Origin: Globisporangium splendens
Taxonomy: Eukaryota; Oomycota; Peronosporomycetes; Pythiales; Pythiaceae
Direction of reading: 5' to 3'
NCBI GenBank assembly: GCA_006386115.1
Contig: VFIW01000119.1
Span: 62,001 to 126,000 of the forward strand
Length of the DNA stretch: 64,000 nt
A model generated the notes under the pieces. It searched no databases. It was not told the origin of the DNA and was given only the letters and a program-made list of their open reading frames with translations. Position 1 is the stretch's first letter. Each line of letters begins with the position of its first letter. This document shows positions 1 to 14,040 of this stretch, in pieces. A program made the position numbers and the translations under genes.

Positions 1-2289
1 TGTATACTGTAGCCGCAAGTACGTTGCCATTGGGAAAAGAATCCAGTACGAGCCCATCGTTTTGCCTGAAGGTTCAAGCAGACATGATTTCAAGCATTTT
101 TGTGATTGCACTCCAGATGCTATCGTTCAAATCGTGGATGGAATGCACAACGACGTCACCGACATCTTTGGTTCCTTTGCACGACACACTATCGGTTGTG
201 ATGAGAGCGTGCGTGGCTGGGAGTAAATTAGCCGCGAATCTCTTCCAACACCTGCTCGACTCGAAGGATGATAAGCCAGCGCAGTGGGTGCTTGAACTCG
301 TATCATTAGCGTTGATGCAAGACTACCAGTACCCGCGGATCGTCTCTCCAGCAGTGGCTGATAAACCTTTAGGCGCGCTATGTCATGTGCTCTCAATGAG
401 TTATGTTCATCTGCAGAATGCAAGGTGGAGGCAATACGCGTAAGATGCATGCGTGCATATCTTGAGGTAAAGCTGTTGACGAGTGCAGGGATGACTGACG
501 TTTGCTTTGTTTTCGTAGAGATTCACAGTTGATCGAAGAAATGAGGAGCGCGGTTGCAGTTGGGCTTGCACACGTTGCAGTGTACCACAATGTTCGTCAT
601 TCGAAGCATATGACAAAGTTTGTGATCAAGAACTACCGCTACCCAGTTTTTCTGGAAACGAACCCTGTTGTGAAGCTTCATGTTATACGGGTGTACCGAA
701 TGTGCTGCTGCAATGCTGTCGTCTATCGTATCCTTCGGCTCGGGAAAAGCTCTCTGTGGGACCTGACTGGCGAAGTAGATGCAGATGATTCGTTCTTTCG
801 AAGACTTGGCAGAACTTTTCCCAGTCGCAAACTTTCGCTAGAGCACCAGTGGGAGATCAGCCTTTTTCTGTGGCATCAATTTTACTCGTTTTCTTTCGCG
901 AACTCGCCGAAAAAGAGCTTCCTTGTGTCCAGCAGCAAGAAGACCCAACGAAATCCTCCCAAGAAGGCAGAACTGCTGATAGAAGACGATGTGCTTCCTT
1001 CGATCACTGAGCTGAGTGAAACCTTGAGTGACGACACTTCGGGTCAATGCCTCGGTGACCAATTCTACAGTCCCTATGAGACATCGAGAGTGATATCACC
1101 AGGAGCACAGGAGTTCGAAGCGGGTATGATATCTGGGCTTCATCCCAGTGACCACGAAGTCTCTGACGCACAAGACAAGCTGTCAGCTGGCACTGTTCTC
1201 ATCAATGGTGTGGTCGACTTAATGATTACAAAAATGTCGTCTCCTGGCGCTGGCATCCAATTAAGTCGAAGAAGGAACTGGATTCAGGAATGCCATCAAT
1301 TACTCAAGATCGTCAACCAGTTAGCCCAGGCTTTGAAACGCCATGGTGCTGAGACCGAAGCCAAGCAGTGTGTCATTAGTGAAACGTCAATCGAGCAGAT
1401 TGCAGTGACCATCCGCTCTGGGAGTTTTGATGCTGTTGAGGAATTGGAGATATTTTACTTGCTGCTGCGAATCTGCTGCCAAACCAAAGAGCAGGTTGAA
1501 ACACTCGTCCGAGTATTTGATCTTCCCAGCGCGCTGGTTCCGCGAATCAATGTGAGAACGAACGCTCTAGAATCGTGCTGGCACACGATTCAGTTCATTA
1601 CGTTTTTCATTCGACGGACAGACGACAAAGTGAAGACCACTTTCGCGAAGAATGCGGAATTTGTTGGTGGGTTGTTCGAGTTTCTCGCTCTCGATTGCAG
1701 TGTTGACTTCGTCGCAGAAGTCATGGATCATTCGATTAGGGTTTTGAGTGCATTGGCTTCGTTTTCGACGGTGGAACGCGAATCCAATGGATCTGCGACT
1801 ATTGTTCCTACGGCACGTTACATGCTGGCAACACTGGACCAACGATGGCAAGCCACTATTGCAAGAACTGATGCCTCACTTGAGGCAGCAAGACCCTCCA
1901 CACACCCGAGTCCTCAATCGTTCATGCTCGTATTGCTTCAGCTTTTAGTCAATCCGCATCATGTGCGGCAAATGACTGAACCTGCACTGATGATCCTTCA
2001 GTGTTTCTTCGACAGTGAGGCAACGCTTATGACTGACAAGATGTTGAATCGCGCTGCTCTTCCTGCTTTGTGCAACTTGATGTACGACGACGATGCTGGT
2101 GTCCGGAAGCAAGCTATTCAGCTTCTTCAGAGCATCGCACAAATGGCTCAATCGAGAAGCGACAATCGCGTTATTGCGGTTCTTGGGAATACTTTTGCCG
2201 GCAACTATTGTCCAAATTACGGTGGTCACGTCGCGTCAATTTTGCCAGCCAAGCAGCTAAACTCTGCTAACGCAATCAATGCACAGCGC

Positions 2290-2680
2290 ACGCGAGCCGA
2301 AAAGGAGAATATACTGGATATGCTGCAACGGCTGACGATCTTTTCGAGAGTAGCAGCGAATGATCTGCTGCTGTTGAGTGAGCTTACTGAGACTGTGCGC
2401 TTTCAACCGGGAGACTTGATTTTGTCGGATGAGAGAGCATCGGGGATCTTCATCATCGTTAGTGGTGAGGTGGACTGGAAACTTGCTGTGACAAGACCCA
2501 GACGCGAGAAGAACGCTATGCGTGTGCTTCAGTGCACGATGGGAAAAGGATGTGCATTTGGAAGTGTCGTCTCTCGGCTGTTCATGACTGAAGACAACTC
2601 GATTCGTGAAGTTGCCATCGCTCGGAACGACACTGTTTACTTTTGTATCGCGGATCGAGTGTGGCGGCATCCAGCAACTA
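2290..2680 (+). other. Cyclic-nucleotide-binding-like domain segment of the giant gene
   Basis: The translated segment has the beta-roll order of a cNMP-binding domain. A helix contains RLTIFSRV, then comes the strand pair VRFQPGDLILSDE, a GIFIIVSGEVDW strand and a KGCAFGSVVSRLF segment. The usual phosphate-binding-cassette pattern (FGE followed by R-AA) is not intact, since FGSVV replaces FGELAL. Nucleotide binding may therefore be lost or altered. Confidence 0.6.
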
Positions 2681-5600
2681 CTACCGAAGAACGGATTGGT
2701 GACCACTTGCGAACTGCTGCGAGGCGAATTAGCGGCTCGCTCTTTCATTTGGGAAAACACAAGGCTGCGTCTTTGGAGCTGAAGGCGCTGGCGACAGAGT
2801 CATACTTGATAAAGTTAATTAGTATCGCTCAAGGCGATCTCGGCAGTGACCCAGCAGTACTGCATGGATCCAAATTCCTTCTTACTGCTCTTTGCAGCGA
2901 GTATAAGAGGCGAGTGAAAGCTCGGAGTCTGGGTCCAGCGGAGAACTGGGTGCTTCGAGAGTTTTTCTGACTACTCCAAAGAACAGGCATTCCCGTCGAG
3001 TTGCGACGCGAACTCGTCTCCTTGACTTTGAAGTTAGTCCGTGATTCCAGTGCTCAGTACTCGGCAGCTGTTCAGACCAACTGGCGAAGCGATGGATGCT
3101 GTGGTCTCCTCGTAATGGCAAGAGGCTTTAGTCCGTGCGCGTTGGATCAGCAGTGTTTACTATCATGGCTCCAGAGCGTTGTCAGCCTTGTCCGCTCCAA
3201 CGAAGACCTGAAACAAAGCTTTGCGCGTGCAATGACTGACGGCGCATTATTGAAGCTGTTTGGATCCTGTTTGATATATTCACGAGACGACTTGGATGTC
3301 AATCCGATTGTACCATACTTTCTTCAAGTCGCTGGGTTCGTTTTGCAGACTCCGTACGGCCGCCAAAGGCTCGCGTCTTGTCTTACAGGGTCCGAGCAAG
3401 CAGATTTTTGTCGGTGGCTTTTGCTTCTGCTGCCAGCAGTATCGGAAGCAGATGACACGCCAAATACTTCTGCGGTGCACATTCCCCATCACTCCTCTGT
3501 GGTTCAAGTGCTTTCTAGTGTATCACGCCACAATTCATTCAAGCATACACTGTGGTCGTTACCGGAATGGGAATCGGAAATTGTGCAGAGACTCGAAGAA
3601 CCGACCACGCTGCTCGAGGTCAAAGACAATATCCCCATGAGAATAACGATTACCGAGTTTCTCTGCAATATGCTCGAGTGGAAAAGAGCAGCAAATTTGA
3701 GGAAGACTCAGATCATCAAGTGGATGAATCACTCTCTTGATATTTCGAAAAGGATTCTGTCGCTTTTCAGCGCGTGTCTGCGTGATGGTCAGAGCGAGAC
3801 TTTGGTAGTCGCGAGCTTATCACGGCGTGTGCTGCACATTCTTCGAGTTCTTTCAAGATTTGATGGTGGAACAAACGCTGAAATTGCTCAGATCTTCACG
3901 CATTGCAGTAACAATTGGAGTGCGGCGTTGCAAACCATGTTTCTTCGTGCATGCGAAGATGAGTGTGAAAGCGCCAACAAGGAAGCCCGCTGTGAGGTTT
4001 TGCGCAGCCTAGCTGTAATATTTGATGCTGGTGTGTTCGAGGCGTCTCCAAGTGGCGATCTGTACTCAGCGTTCACGCGGCAGCTACTTGTGGAACATAC
4101 CAAGTACTGGAAGGAGGATACTGAGCCACGCGAAGCTTGTTCGTCGTATTCGCGAATAGTAAGTCATGTGCTCTCTCGCATCGCAAAAGATGACTTTCAG
4201 TGCGAAGGCAGTGACCAGGAGAAACCCCACGAGCCGCTCGCATTATTGTGGGACGTATGGGCAATATTTGACACGAAGCAGGCAAAGAGATATCGAAAAG
4301 ATCTCAACACTGAGTTACTGCTGCACCGCGCCGTGCTCACCGCACAATCAAGCGAAAGCGCAGTGGCGCAATCGATTTTGTGTCAAGCGTGGGAAAAAGA
4401 CCACTTCGCGACTGCCCTGAATGCGCTGATGCAGATTGTGTGTGCACCCAGTGGATCATTCCCTGCGAGTACCGTGCGACTTTCTGGTGCGTGTGTGGCT
4501 CAAGTCTTTCGCGGCCAGCAAATAGTGGCGCAGCTCGCCTTTGAAATGAAGGCGACACCGATAAAGCAACTGTTTCTAGCATTGCAATCGCGTGTTGCCC
4601 TCCGAGCGAAGCTTCGAGCATTGTGGTACATCTGTCGCGGATTCAGCAAAAGCGAGAGTAGTCTCCTCTCGATGGAACCTGATTGGTTGAGTATCCTTGT
4701 AAATACCGTTGCAACTTGCCTCGATCACGATGGCAAAACGTTGTGCTATCAAGGGAAGATTATCCACTGGCTGATTGATCGATTCGGCGGTGCCTCATCT
4801 GTGAAACTTGTTCAAAATGAACGAGTGAATAGCTTGATAGAAAGCCTGATACATTTGATCGACGTCACTCAAGGTGGTCCTGACAATCCAAGATACAGTC
4901 AACGAAGCACTGGGCTGTGCGTGGTGCTCGCGGTTGCTCGCAACTACGATCAAGTTGTAGCGGCAGAGTTGGTTGCAAAGTATGTGAGCTGCACGATCCA
5001 AATGGCTCGTACTCTTTCGAAGTCGGTGGAAATGTGGAATCAGAGAGATGAGATGCTGCTCCGACTCTGTTTCGAGTGCATTCGAGACTTGCATGCGGAT
5101 CACAGATACGCGAAAGCAACGAAAGAAGTGGTCGCTGCAAACTTAGACATGGCGTACAGTCTGGTGCACGTTTTTCCACAAACTGCAGGATGCTCGAGCC
5201 GATTTTCGAGTTGCTGTGTGTGATTTTGTAGCTTTACTGCTGCGATCGGTGGTGCTTGGTGCCAAGAAATGTGAGCTGCAGCTTTTTCTGACGAAAGATG
5301 AGACAGGCACGATGGTTCCGTGGCTGAAGACCCTGAAGAACGGAACTGTTCTCGAAAAGGCAAGAGCAGCACGATGCATTCGCCTAACATGCGACGGGAA
5401 TTCTGATGCGATGCACAGATTCCTAGCACCTGGAGAGGTGCTAGTTCCGGTAATTCTGGAGTCTCTGCGTTTCTGCAAAGATTTACTTGCAAAGAAGATT
5501 GTGGCGGATAAAGAAGATTGCGATCACTTCAAGCTTCCTCGTTTCGTCTGCGGAACACTGAGGGATTTGCTAGAGTTCGATGTACTCGTGCTTCACACGA

Positions 5601-8600
5601 ATAGTATTGATGTTGTCACGTTGCTGTCTGTTGTGATACCGATTCTACACGCTCTGGTGAGCTCAAGTGAGGTGAACGAGACCGCGTCTCCCGATTGGGC
5701 GAATGCAATTGTGAGTATGCTTCGACTGATCTGTACAACAGTGAAACATCGCGCAATCGGACGAAGCACACATTTGCGATGCTCGTCGCTCCTGGACACG
5801 CACTTTCTTACCATAAGCCGTCTTGGAATCGGTGGGAAGGCCGTTTCCCTCGCGCTGCAAGCTCTGATTCGGGTGATCCCGCCAACCCAATCGCACTGCT
5901 GCCGCATCAGAAGAGCCTCTCTGCTAGAAGGTGGCCAACCACACGATGACGAGAAACGCAGGTGCACTCTCTCCGAACGTGTTGACTTGTTACTGAGCTA
6001 TGCTGACAGTCAATCCGATACAGTCCAATTGAAGGGATATCGTCGTGTCGCTGCGCTTCGAGTGCTGCATGTGCTTTGGCGGAATACTCCGCACTTTCAA
6101 GATGACATTTTGCTGTCGAGAGACATGGGTGTGAACCTTCACAGTTATTCAAGGATTCCTCAACAATCTCTCACCGCGCGTACCAGTACGTGCCCTCGCA
6201 GACCTTGCAGCATTGAGTGTCGTGAAAAGAAACAGCTCAAAGTCATCGCCAGCATCGCAAGGACTGGTGGCCACCTGTTGGGACGTGATCACTCGCAAAG
6301 AAAAATCAAAAGATGGCTCGCAGTCTGCAGCAACAGAGGCGCGTCACGCTCACATGTTATTGCGCGGGTTTTCCGTCCTCGTTCGCCTGGCAGTGCATGA
6401 TGGCGAGACAAGAGAGTTCCTACAACGACACTCGTCGGCGTTTTGGTCGCAGTTTATCGATCTCTACTGCTTCACCCGTGGACGTAAAGCACTCTATCAC
6501 CTTCGAGTTTTGGCTGGTCTAGTGACGATGTTGTTCTCGGTGCGAGCACCAACCGACCTCGAGCTGTCCTCGATCCCATTGAATCTTGTGCCGATGTTCC
6601 TTGCAGATATGACACCCGAGTACGCTACGACCTCTATCCCAGCGATCTTGGCGCTCTGCAATTCAGAATGGCGTCATATTTTATCGAACTCTCGCGAAAA
6701 GTGTCTGGAATTGCTGCCGGCGAGTATTGAGCAAATGGTAATGGAGCTGCAGCGTAATTTCCTACCTGCAGCGCTCTGCCATCTCTCTTTCGTGTCCGAG
6801 GTCCTTGCTGCAGCGATCGAAGACAACTGGAGGATAGCTGTCCTCAAATGCGTCGATGTCAAGAAGAGATCACTCGTGTTCAAAGTTATCAACCTTCTCT
6901 TGGAGATTGACACCCGAGTCGAGCCCTCCGCAAAGGTACGATAGAGTTCCATCAAGGCGCACATTACAGGAACCTTGTCTAACACTCTTTTCTTTCTTTT
7001 TTATCCAGGCAACTCTGTGTTTGCGCTGTATGCTAAAATTTGGCTGGCATGAAAATCCCTTGAGTGAGCTGCCGGTATCCGTTCTTGGTGGCGGGGTGGC
7101 AGCAGCAGCGATTACGTGTGAAGAACCCAGTCCTGCCGTTTAAATGCCGCGTTTGCTCGTCCGAGCGTTCCGTAATTGCTCGCGCACTGCTAAGTACTCT
7201 CTGGCGTCGCTGCCAACCGCAGCGACCCTAAAGATGACTGGCGAAGATTTCCATCTCCAGATAGCGGAGCCGAACGCATGGACACAGCCCCCTCGCATCG
7301 TGTTCGTCAAAGACGAATGGCGTGCCACTTCGGTCGTCGAATGCTTTTGGATGATCTCACGGTGCACGGTGGATTTAGTGAAGTACCCGACGATAGCTAC
7401 CGAGATACAAGACAACACGGCATTTATTCGAAGCATTTGCACAACTATTTGCGACGACTACTGCGCTTACTTGACGCATGCGAATCTGGTACTCTTGTCG
7501 ACCATTTTGCGCGACCTGACTGTCTGCAAGCGACGCACTGTGACGGACGCTGTTGATATTTCTGCTTTCGTTCCTCTTCTTACGCCAGAAATGTGGAAAC
7601 GTGCGGCTGGGCATATCAGTGCGTATGGAGCTTGCTTCGGAACCGAGAGACGCAAGCGGGATTCGTGGACCGACTTGTTCGTTCCATTGCCGGCATGGTA
7701 CACAGCAGTGGAAACGAATCTATTAGCCAAAGTATAAGTCTTGAGAGCATCATTCTCCGGCGAGTGAAAGAAGCTGCGTATGCTTCTAATCTAGACGATC
7801 GAGGGCTGGAGGCTGCGTTTGGGATTCTCGCTCAGCTGGCCAAGTCCGCTGCGCTCCACAGCGCAATGTTAACAATGGACGAGTCGCTTCCAGCGGCGTT
7901 GTTCTTTGACGACCCTGACTCGCTTCTCTCGGCAATCGTGCCAACGGCGAAGGAATCGATTTGCACGCAGCAGGCGAAGCTTGTGTGCCAGCTCTGCAGC
8001 GTACCAGCCAGTTTGCAACATGTACTTGCGGCACGAAATGTATTGGAGGCGTTGAAGACTGCGGTACTTACCAATGTGCCTCCAGTTTGTGCACCTGCCT
8101 GTCAAGCGCTTGGCTTGATCACTTCCCAGCGGGATGAGCTACGGATCGATGAGTATCTTCAGGAAGTAGAAGGGTCCGATGAACTCATTTGTCGCGACGA
8201 ACTGCAGCAGATCTTCGAAGAGAATGATCACGAGCTTCTTCAAGGGATACATCAAATCCTCGCCACCAACATCGACACGAGTGGACCTGCATCGATCCAC
8301 GCACAGAAAGCTGTCTGCGTTTCGATCAACGTCATCTACAACGTGATATCATCGAAGGCGCTTTTCGTGCGCTTGCGGACGGAGGTATGCAATATGGCGT
8401 CGAGTGAATTTGTACGTCTGCTGCTCACGTTTGTAACAGCAACAATGGGAAATAACGGTGCAGACGAAGCGCCTACGAAGCAGCATCACCGGCAACGAGA
8501 TGAACTTGCACGAATCAACGCGCTTCGTATCCTACGTCGTGTGACAAAGCTTGCATCTGTGGCCGAGCTCTTCGGTATCCGAGCTGAATCCCACTCGGAA

Positions 8601-11600
8601 CTGTTGGATCTCGTGTTCATTTTACTGCACCCGTTGAAAATCGAGACTGCGGAGCGTTGCAATCAAATTCACGCCGACGATATCGTGTTTCACACCTTGC
8701 TTGCGATTGAGAACGTTAGCCTCGACTCAAGTGCAGCGGATGCAATCACCACTCGAATCGATGCGCTCGTGCACTACATCGTGTGCCCTCGTCCATCTCT
8801 GCGAGTGTGCAAGGCTTTCTGGGATACTGCTTACAATCTGGTTGGTCACAACTTGCATCTCGTGAAGCTCAACAAGTGTTTCTCCGAGACCCTTGAGGAG
8901 CATCTTGTGAACCCGAACTTGGAACGGACCACGCCCTCCGGTATTCCCGAGTTGGTAGACGTGATCACCAAAACGCTGCGCAAGGTCGCGGAAAGAAGTA
9001 TCGACAGCCACGCAAACCTCGTTCAACTTCTTCCGTCGTACAATCACTTCCTGACCACTGGCGCGGAGACGCATGGCTTTGTGCTCGCGTCATCGAGCCT
9101 GGAAAGCATCGCGCTCACGATGTCCTACATCATGGGTGCGTGTAGCCCTCACCTGACTGCATTCACGAGGATGCTGAATCTATCAGGGCACATCCCCCAT
9201 ATTTGCAAACTGCACGGCGAAGTCCCGGAGCTCGAGCAAGAGCACCACCGTGGTGCTCTACCCCCCGAGGAGTAACGAGCCGCGGCTTTCGTTCACGTGG
9301 ACCACAGGCATGCAGGTTGCCATCGAGCGATTGGTCTGCTCATTATGCGAGTTGCTTTCGTCGTTCCACGAAGACGAGAACAAGAGCACTTTCCCAGGCT
9401 ACGACGTGCCCTGGCGCGATGCAGGAGGAGACACACCATCACAGTCCACAGTCGGGTCCACGCGGAAACAAACCACGTCGACGACTACGCCTGCCCGGAA
9501 ATCTCACCAAGCTGTGCAACCAATTTATGCGAGTACTCGGAGGCGCCTCGTCCTTCACAGCAAAAAAACTGGCGTCTTCTGCCAGGGATACTCTCCGCCT
9601 ACGCTTGAGCTCCACGACCAAATTCTCGGGATTTTCATGGCGCCGTGCACGTTTCGGATATACCAGCGCGCTTCCAACGTACGCGGTCCAATCGGATGCG
9701 TAGATTGTATGGTGCACGTGCTCCGCTTTCACTACCGAATCTCCCAGACCACAAGTGGACGGTTCATGCTCTTGGCGCCCATCGTGATGTCATTTTGGCA
9801 CCAATTGCTCCCACAAATGAGTACGCTTGGACTGCAATTACTGTGCGACACGTTGCTGAATTGCGCGCTTTCGAAAGTGAGCACCACCCATTTCTGGCGT
9901 CTGGTGCAGCCAAGTTGCTGGTCAGGACGGTTCTTAAAGGTATCACTAGAGCTGGACCGACCAGTATGACCACGAGGCAACAGCAGGCTGCGCCGTCAAC
10001 ATCCGATGTTGTAAACGTCGTCGACACATTCTTCCTCAAGTATGTGCAATGCATCGCAGTGCTCAGTGAACGATCCCACTTTCTGCAGTCCACGTACTAC
10101 CTTGTCCATGCCGGCGAGAAGGAAAGTATCACGATCCCGAGTCTCATCATTGCTGCGATCGTCCATTCGAAAGGGTGCTCGTCATACATCTTGCTCGCAT
10201 CCAAAATCCTTTCTCGATTTCTTAGCGTCTTTTCCCTCCAAGAAGCCAAGAGGTTGTTTTCGACGTGCATCACGCAGATTGCGCGCACGCTGGGGTGGCA
10301 AGTCACACCATTGGATGTCTCGCTCGCGTTGGTGACCATGGTGGGTCAAACGGAGTCCGAGGTGATCACGAAGACCCGAGTGGTCGTCAAAGTGATTCAC
10401 AGCACGCTGCTTCGTACGGCGATTTTGGGACTGATCAACAAGGGCATCCCCGAAGTGCTTCATGACTTTGGTATGGTTCATATGATGGCGCACATGGAGC
10501 AGTTGCTGCTCCATTGCAAGCGATACGAACTCGCGTCTCGAATTGACCAAAGATCAGGCTCGTCTTCAACCGGAGTCAACGAGCGAGCATACCGCTCGGC
10601 TTCACCGCCGTCTGCGTACAAACAGACGCCAGTCGAGAAATGGATGCCAACCAATTTGTTTACCAGCGGCTCGTACAGTGAAGCAGGCAGCACCGCGCTA
10701 GCTTACGGTGGCGCACAACTGGAGGAGTGTGTGGCGTCGCTCAAAGAGCTCACGGCAGAAATCGCGCAGTACACGATGATCAATTTCAAGCTGGTGTTTC
10801 AAAGTTTCGAGAGCATGAACGACGACCTGGAGCTCATCGAAGCGATGACGAGTTCGGAGCATGCAATTATGTTCACGCAGTCGATGTTTTACGCGCTCAG
10901 TTTGCTACAAGAAGCTCTCACGACGTCGTTGCTGGATGGAGAAGATGGCGGGAACGAAACAGGAGTCTCCAGTCGTGCTGCCTCTTCGTCATCTTCGTGC
11001 GCTTCACTAGATGGCGAGCCTCTCCGTGCCGACCTAGTCGGTGAGACCATTGAGACGCTGCAGCAGGTAGAGCTTTTCCTGGCAAAGTTCGCGCAGATCA
11101 TGGAGTGGATCATCATCTCGCTGCAACACAGTGACGTGGACGTTCTGTTCTACGCGACGCAATTGCAAGCGCTACTGGAGCTGACGACTCACCTCTTCGA
11201 TATCCCGACCGGCTTGGATGAAGACCAGCGTGGTGGAGCAGAAAGTGAGGCTGAGACGGAGAGACCGAGACCTGTCGGCTCGCTCGCATATCGTAGCATT
11301 CTGAAGCAAAAACCAGGTGGTCGTGGACGGAAAAATCCTCTCTCATTCACACCCAAAGCTGTCGCCAACAAGCCAGTCTACTTACGCTTCCACAGCCTTG
11401 AGATTCGCTCATGGTTCTGGTCCGCACTGGGATTTCTCCCATACTTGAGAGTTAAACACCAAGACGACGTACGCCTCATTCGATTCCAGCCAAGCACCGC
11501 ACAGGAGCGAGTGCACTCGTTTAGTGCTGTTCCCTTCGGCGGCACCAGTGATGCTGCATTCAAGTGCCATTTCGAAGCCGACGACCCGGACGCAGATGCG

Positions 11601-14040
11601 ATGAGGACCTGGTTCCGTGACATCCCGCACACTCTCGACGTCGAAATCTGGATCTACTTGCCCTTTTGGTACCAGGACGTGCTCATCAGCCACCTCAAGC
11701 TGCCGCTGCTCACAAAGTTTATCGACAAGAAGCCGTTCGAGTTTCAGTACTACCCGGAGAGGTCACGCGGTGTGCGTGCGTACCAGCCGAAAGCACTGGG
11801 AACCTTGGTACTGGATATGTGTACGTCGATTTCGTCTTGCTACGAACAAGCCAGCAGCAACACGGACTACGAATTCCCGGCGTATTCCACACTGGGCTCT
11901 CGGAGAGTCCGCCGCGTGCTTCGTGCGATCGGCTCAACGCTGTTTGGTCTCTTGAAGCGCGTGTATGGAGCGACGACGCAATTTATCCAAGAGGAGACTC
12001 TTTTGACGCGCGGCGATCGACGCAGGACGACTTTGGTCGCAGACACTGATTTGCTGTCTGGAGACGATGCGAAGACCGACACCAGTACTAAGAAATCTGT
12101 CGAGGCACTAATGAAGCAGATTTTAGACGTGCTGCTACAATCCATCCACCCAGACAAGCTCGTCGGGTCGTACGAAAAACTCAATGCCGCAAAGGAGTGC
12201 GAGATCTTGATGGTCGACCTGGAAAGCACCGCGAGCGAGTTCACGAAAGTGTTGACTCGCGGGTTTGAGACAAAAACAAATCGGCGTGGCAGGAGTTTGT
12301 CAACGCGCTCGAAGTCGTGCAGTCGTGTTTCCTCGCGTCCGGGTTTTCGTTCTTCTCGGCTCATTTCCAGAGCCATCAGCATCACTCGCAGCAATCACCG
12401 TCGCGTGTAGTTTCGCCAAGACAGAAGGGCTCGATGTCGATCAAGAAAATGTCGTTTCCAGGCTTTTCGCATTCGCTGCCAGCGAAAAAGCGCGTATTCA
12501 GGGAGGTTTCGTCGCAGTTGCGGTACTTGGGTGCGCCGAACGTGAAGGATACAGCAGCAGAGGCTCCTACCCAAAAGGCCAACACGGGGCTAGCTTGGCA
12601 CACCAACTCACTGAAACTCGTCCCTGCCACCAAGCTTCTCCAGACGCTGAAAGACAACAATGTCGTCACGCGCGTCACAAAAGCCGCACTCTTTGCACAG
12701 GCGAGTGACGACGACCTGCTCGCTGCGAGGGCATCGGCACATCTTCACAATGCCGCGTCCAAAATGGAATGGCGCATGCTGTCGCCGCACGTCTCGCTGT
12801 GGAACTTGGCCAAGGAACGAGTGCCCGAATGGCATTCCTATAGCCACATGGTTGTGCCGACGTCGCTGAGTCACTTCCTGATCCAGCCCATGGAGCGACT
12901 TCAAGTGTATTGCGCGGTGTTTCAATACTTACAGCCTCTCTGCAACAATCTAAACAAGAAGCACGCAATCGCAGGAGCTGGGATGGCACCAACCCTCAGC
13001 TCCGCATCGTTGTCTAAAACAGTGGCTGAAGCGAAGCGAGGAGGAGAGCTAATACGCTCGGTATTACGGATTTCGTCGCTCCAGAGGAATCAAAGAGAGA
13101 GTGAGTCTTCTAGCGATCGAGGAGTGCGTGGGAGTACAAAGCTACTGCGACCCAAGGCGTCGACCCACTCCACTGAAGAAGCGCAACTTCCTGGCGTGTT
13201 GCCCGCACTTGATGATGCAGACAGAAAAGCACCAAGTCTCAGCCATGAAACGCGGAGACCGAGTTGTTTGCCTTCTTCGACCACGGCAGTCACGAAACCG
13301 AGCAGCAGTGGCAAACTCAGCAAGTTAACGACACTCAAGCGCCACTTGTCAACTTTTCTCACGATGTCGGAGAACTCGACCATTGCGCTCGTGCAGAATT
13401 CGCTGCTCAATACTACGACGTTTACAGTCGACGATTGCAACGAAATTGAGGTCATGCGAGCGCGCCGCCTCGTGAAATACCATGCGATGGATCCGTTCGA
13501 TGCTGCTGCCCGCCTCACGAGACTATACCACGATGCCCACAAGCTCCCATCATTCTTGTATCGCGAAGGTCGGCTTGGCGCAGCGATCCATTACGCACTG
13601 TGGTTCTTGCCGGCCGCAACGGTTTGGCGCATCTCGATCGCACGGGATGCCGTTCGAGACTCGGCGCGCTCGTTTCAAGAGCTCTACGCCTCGCAATCGA
13701 GTGGCGATGAGTGGACCGAGACGCTGCGAAAGTCGAATCTTACACCTGGTAATAGTGGATCAAATAGCCACGACGAAAAGCCGTTCATCGTCATCTCCGA
13801 TCGCCATAATGTCAGCCACCAGTCTCATCTCACCCAGCGTGCTGTTCACAGTCGGCACGTGACACAACGCAAGCTGCAGCACAAAGTGCACGATGAAAGC
13901 ACCGAGACGAAAAAGAACTCGTCCCCAAAGCGACCGAAAAACAGCATTCCTAAAGATTTCATCAAGATCTCTGAGAAGGAGCTCCAGCATTTCGTGATTG
14001 TGCTGGAAGTGGAGAGCCTGCTCTCCGATATGATGCGCGT

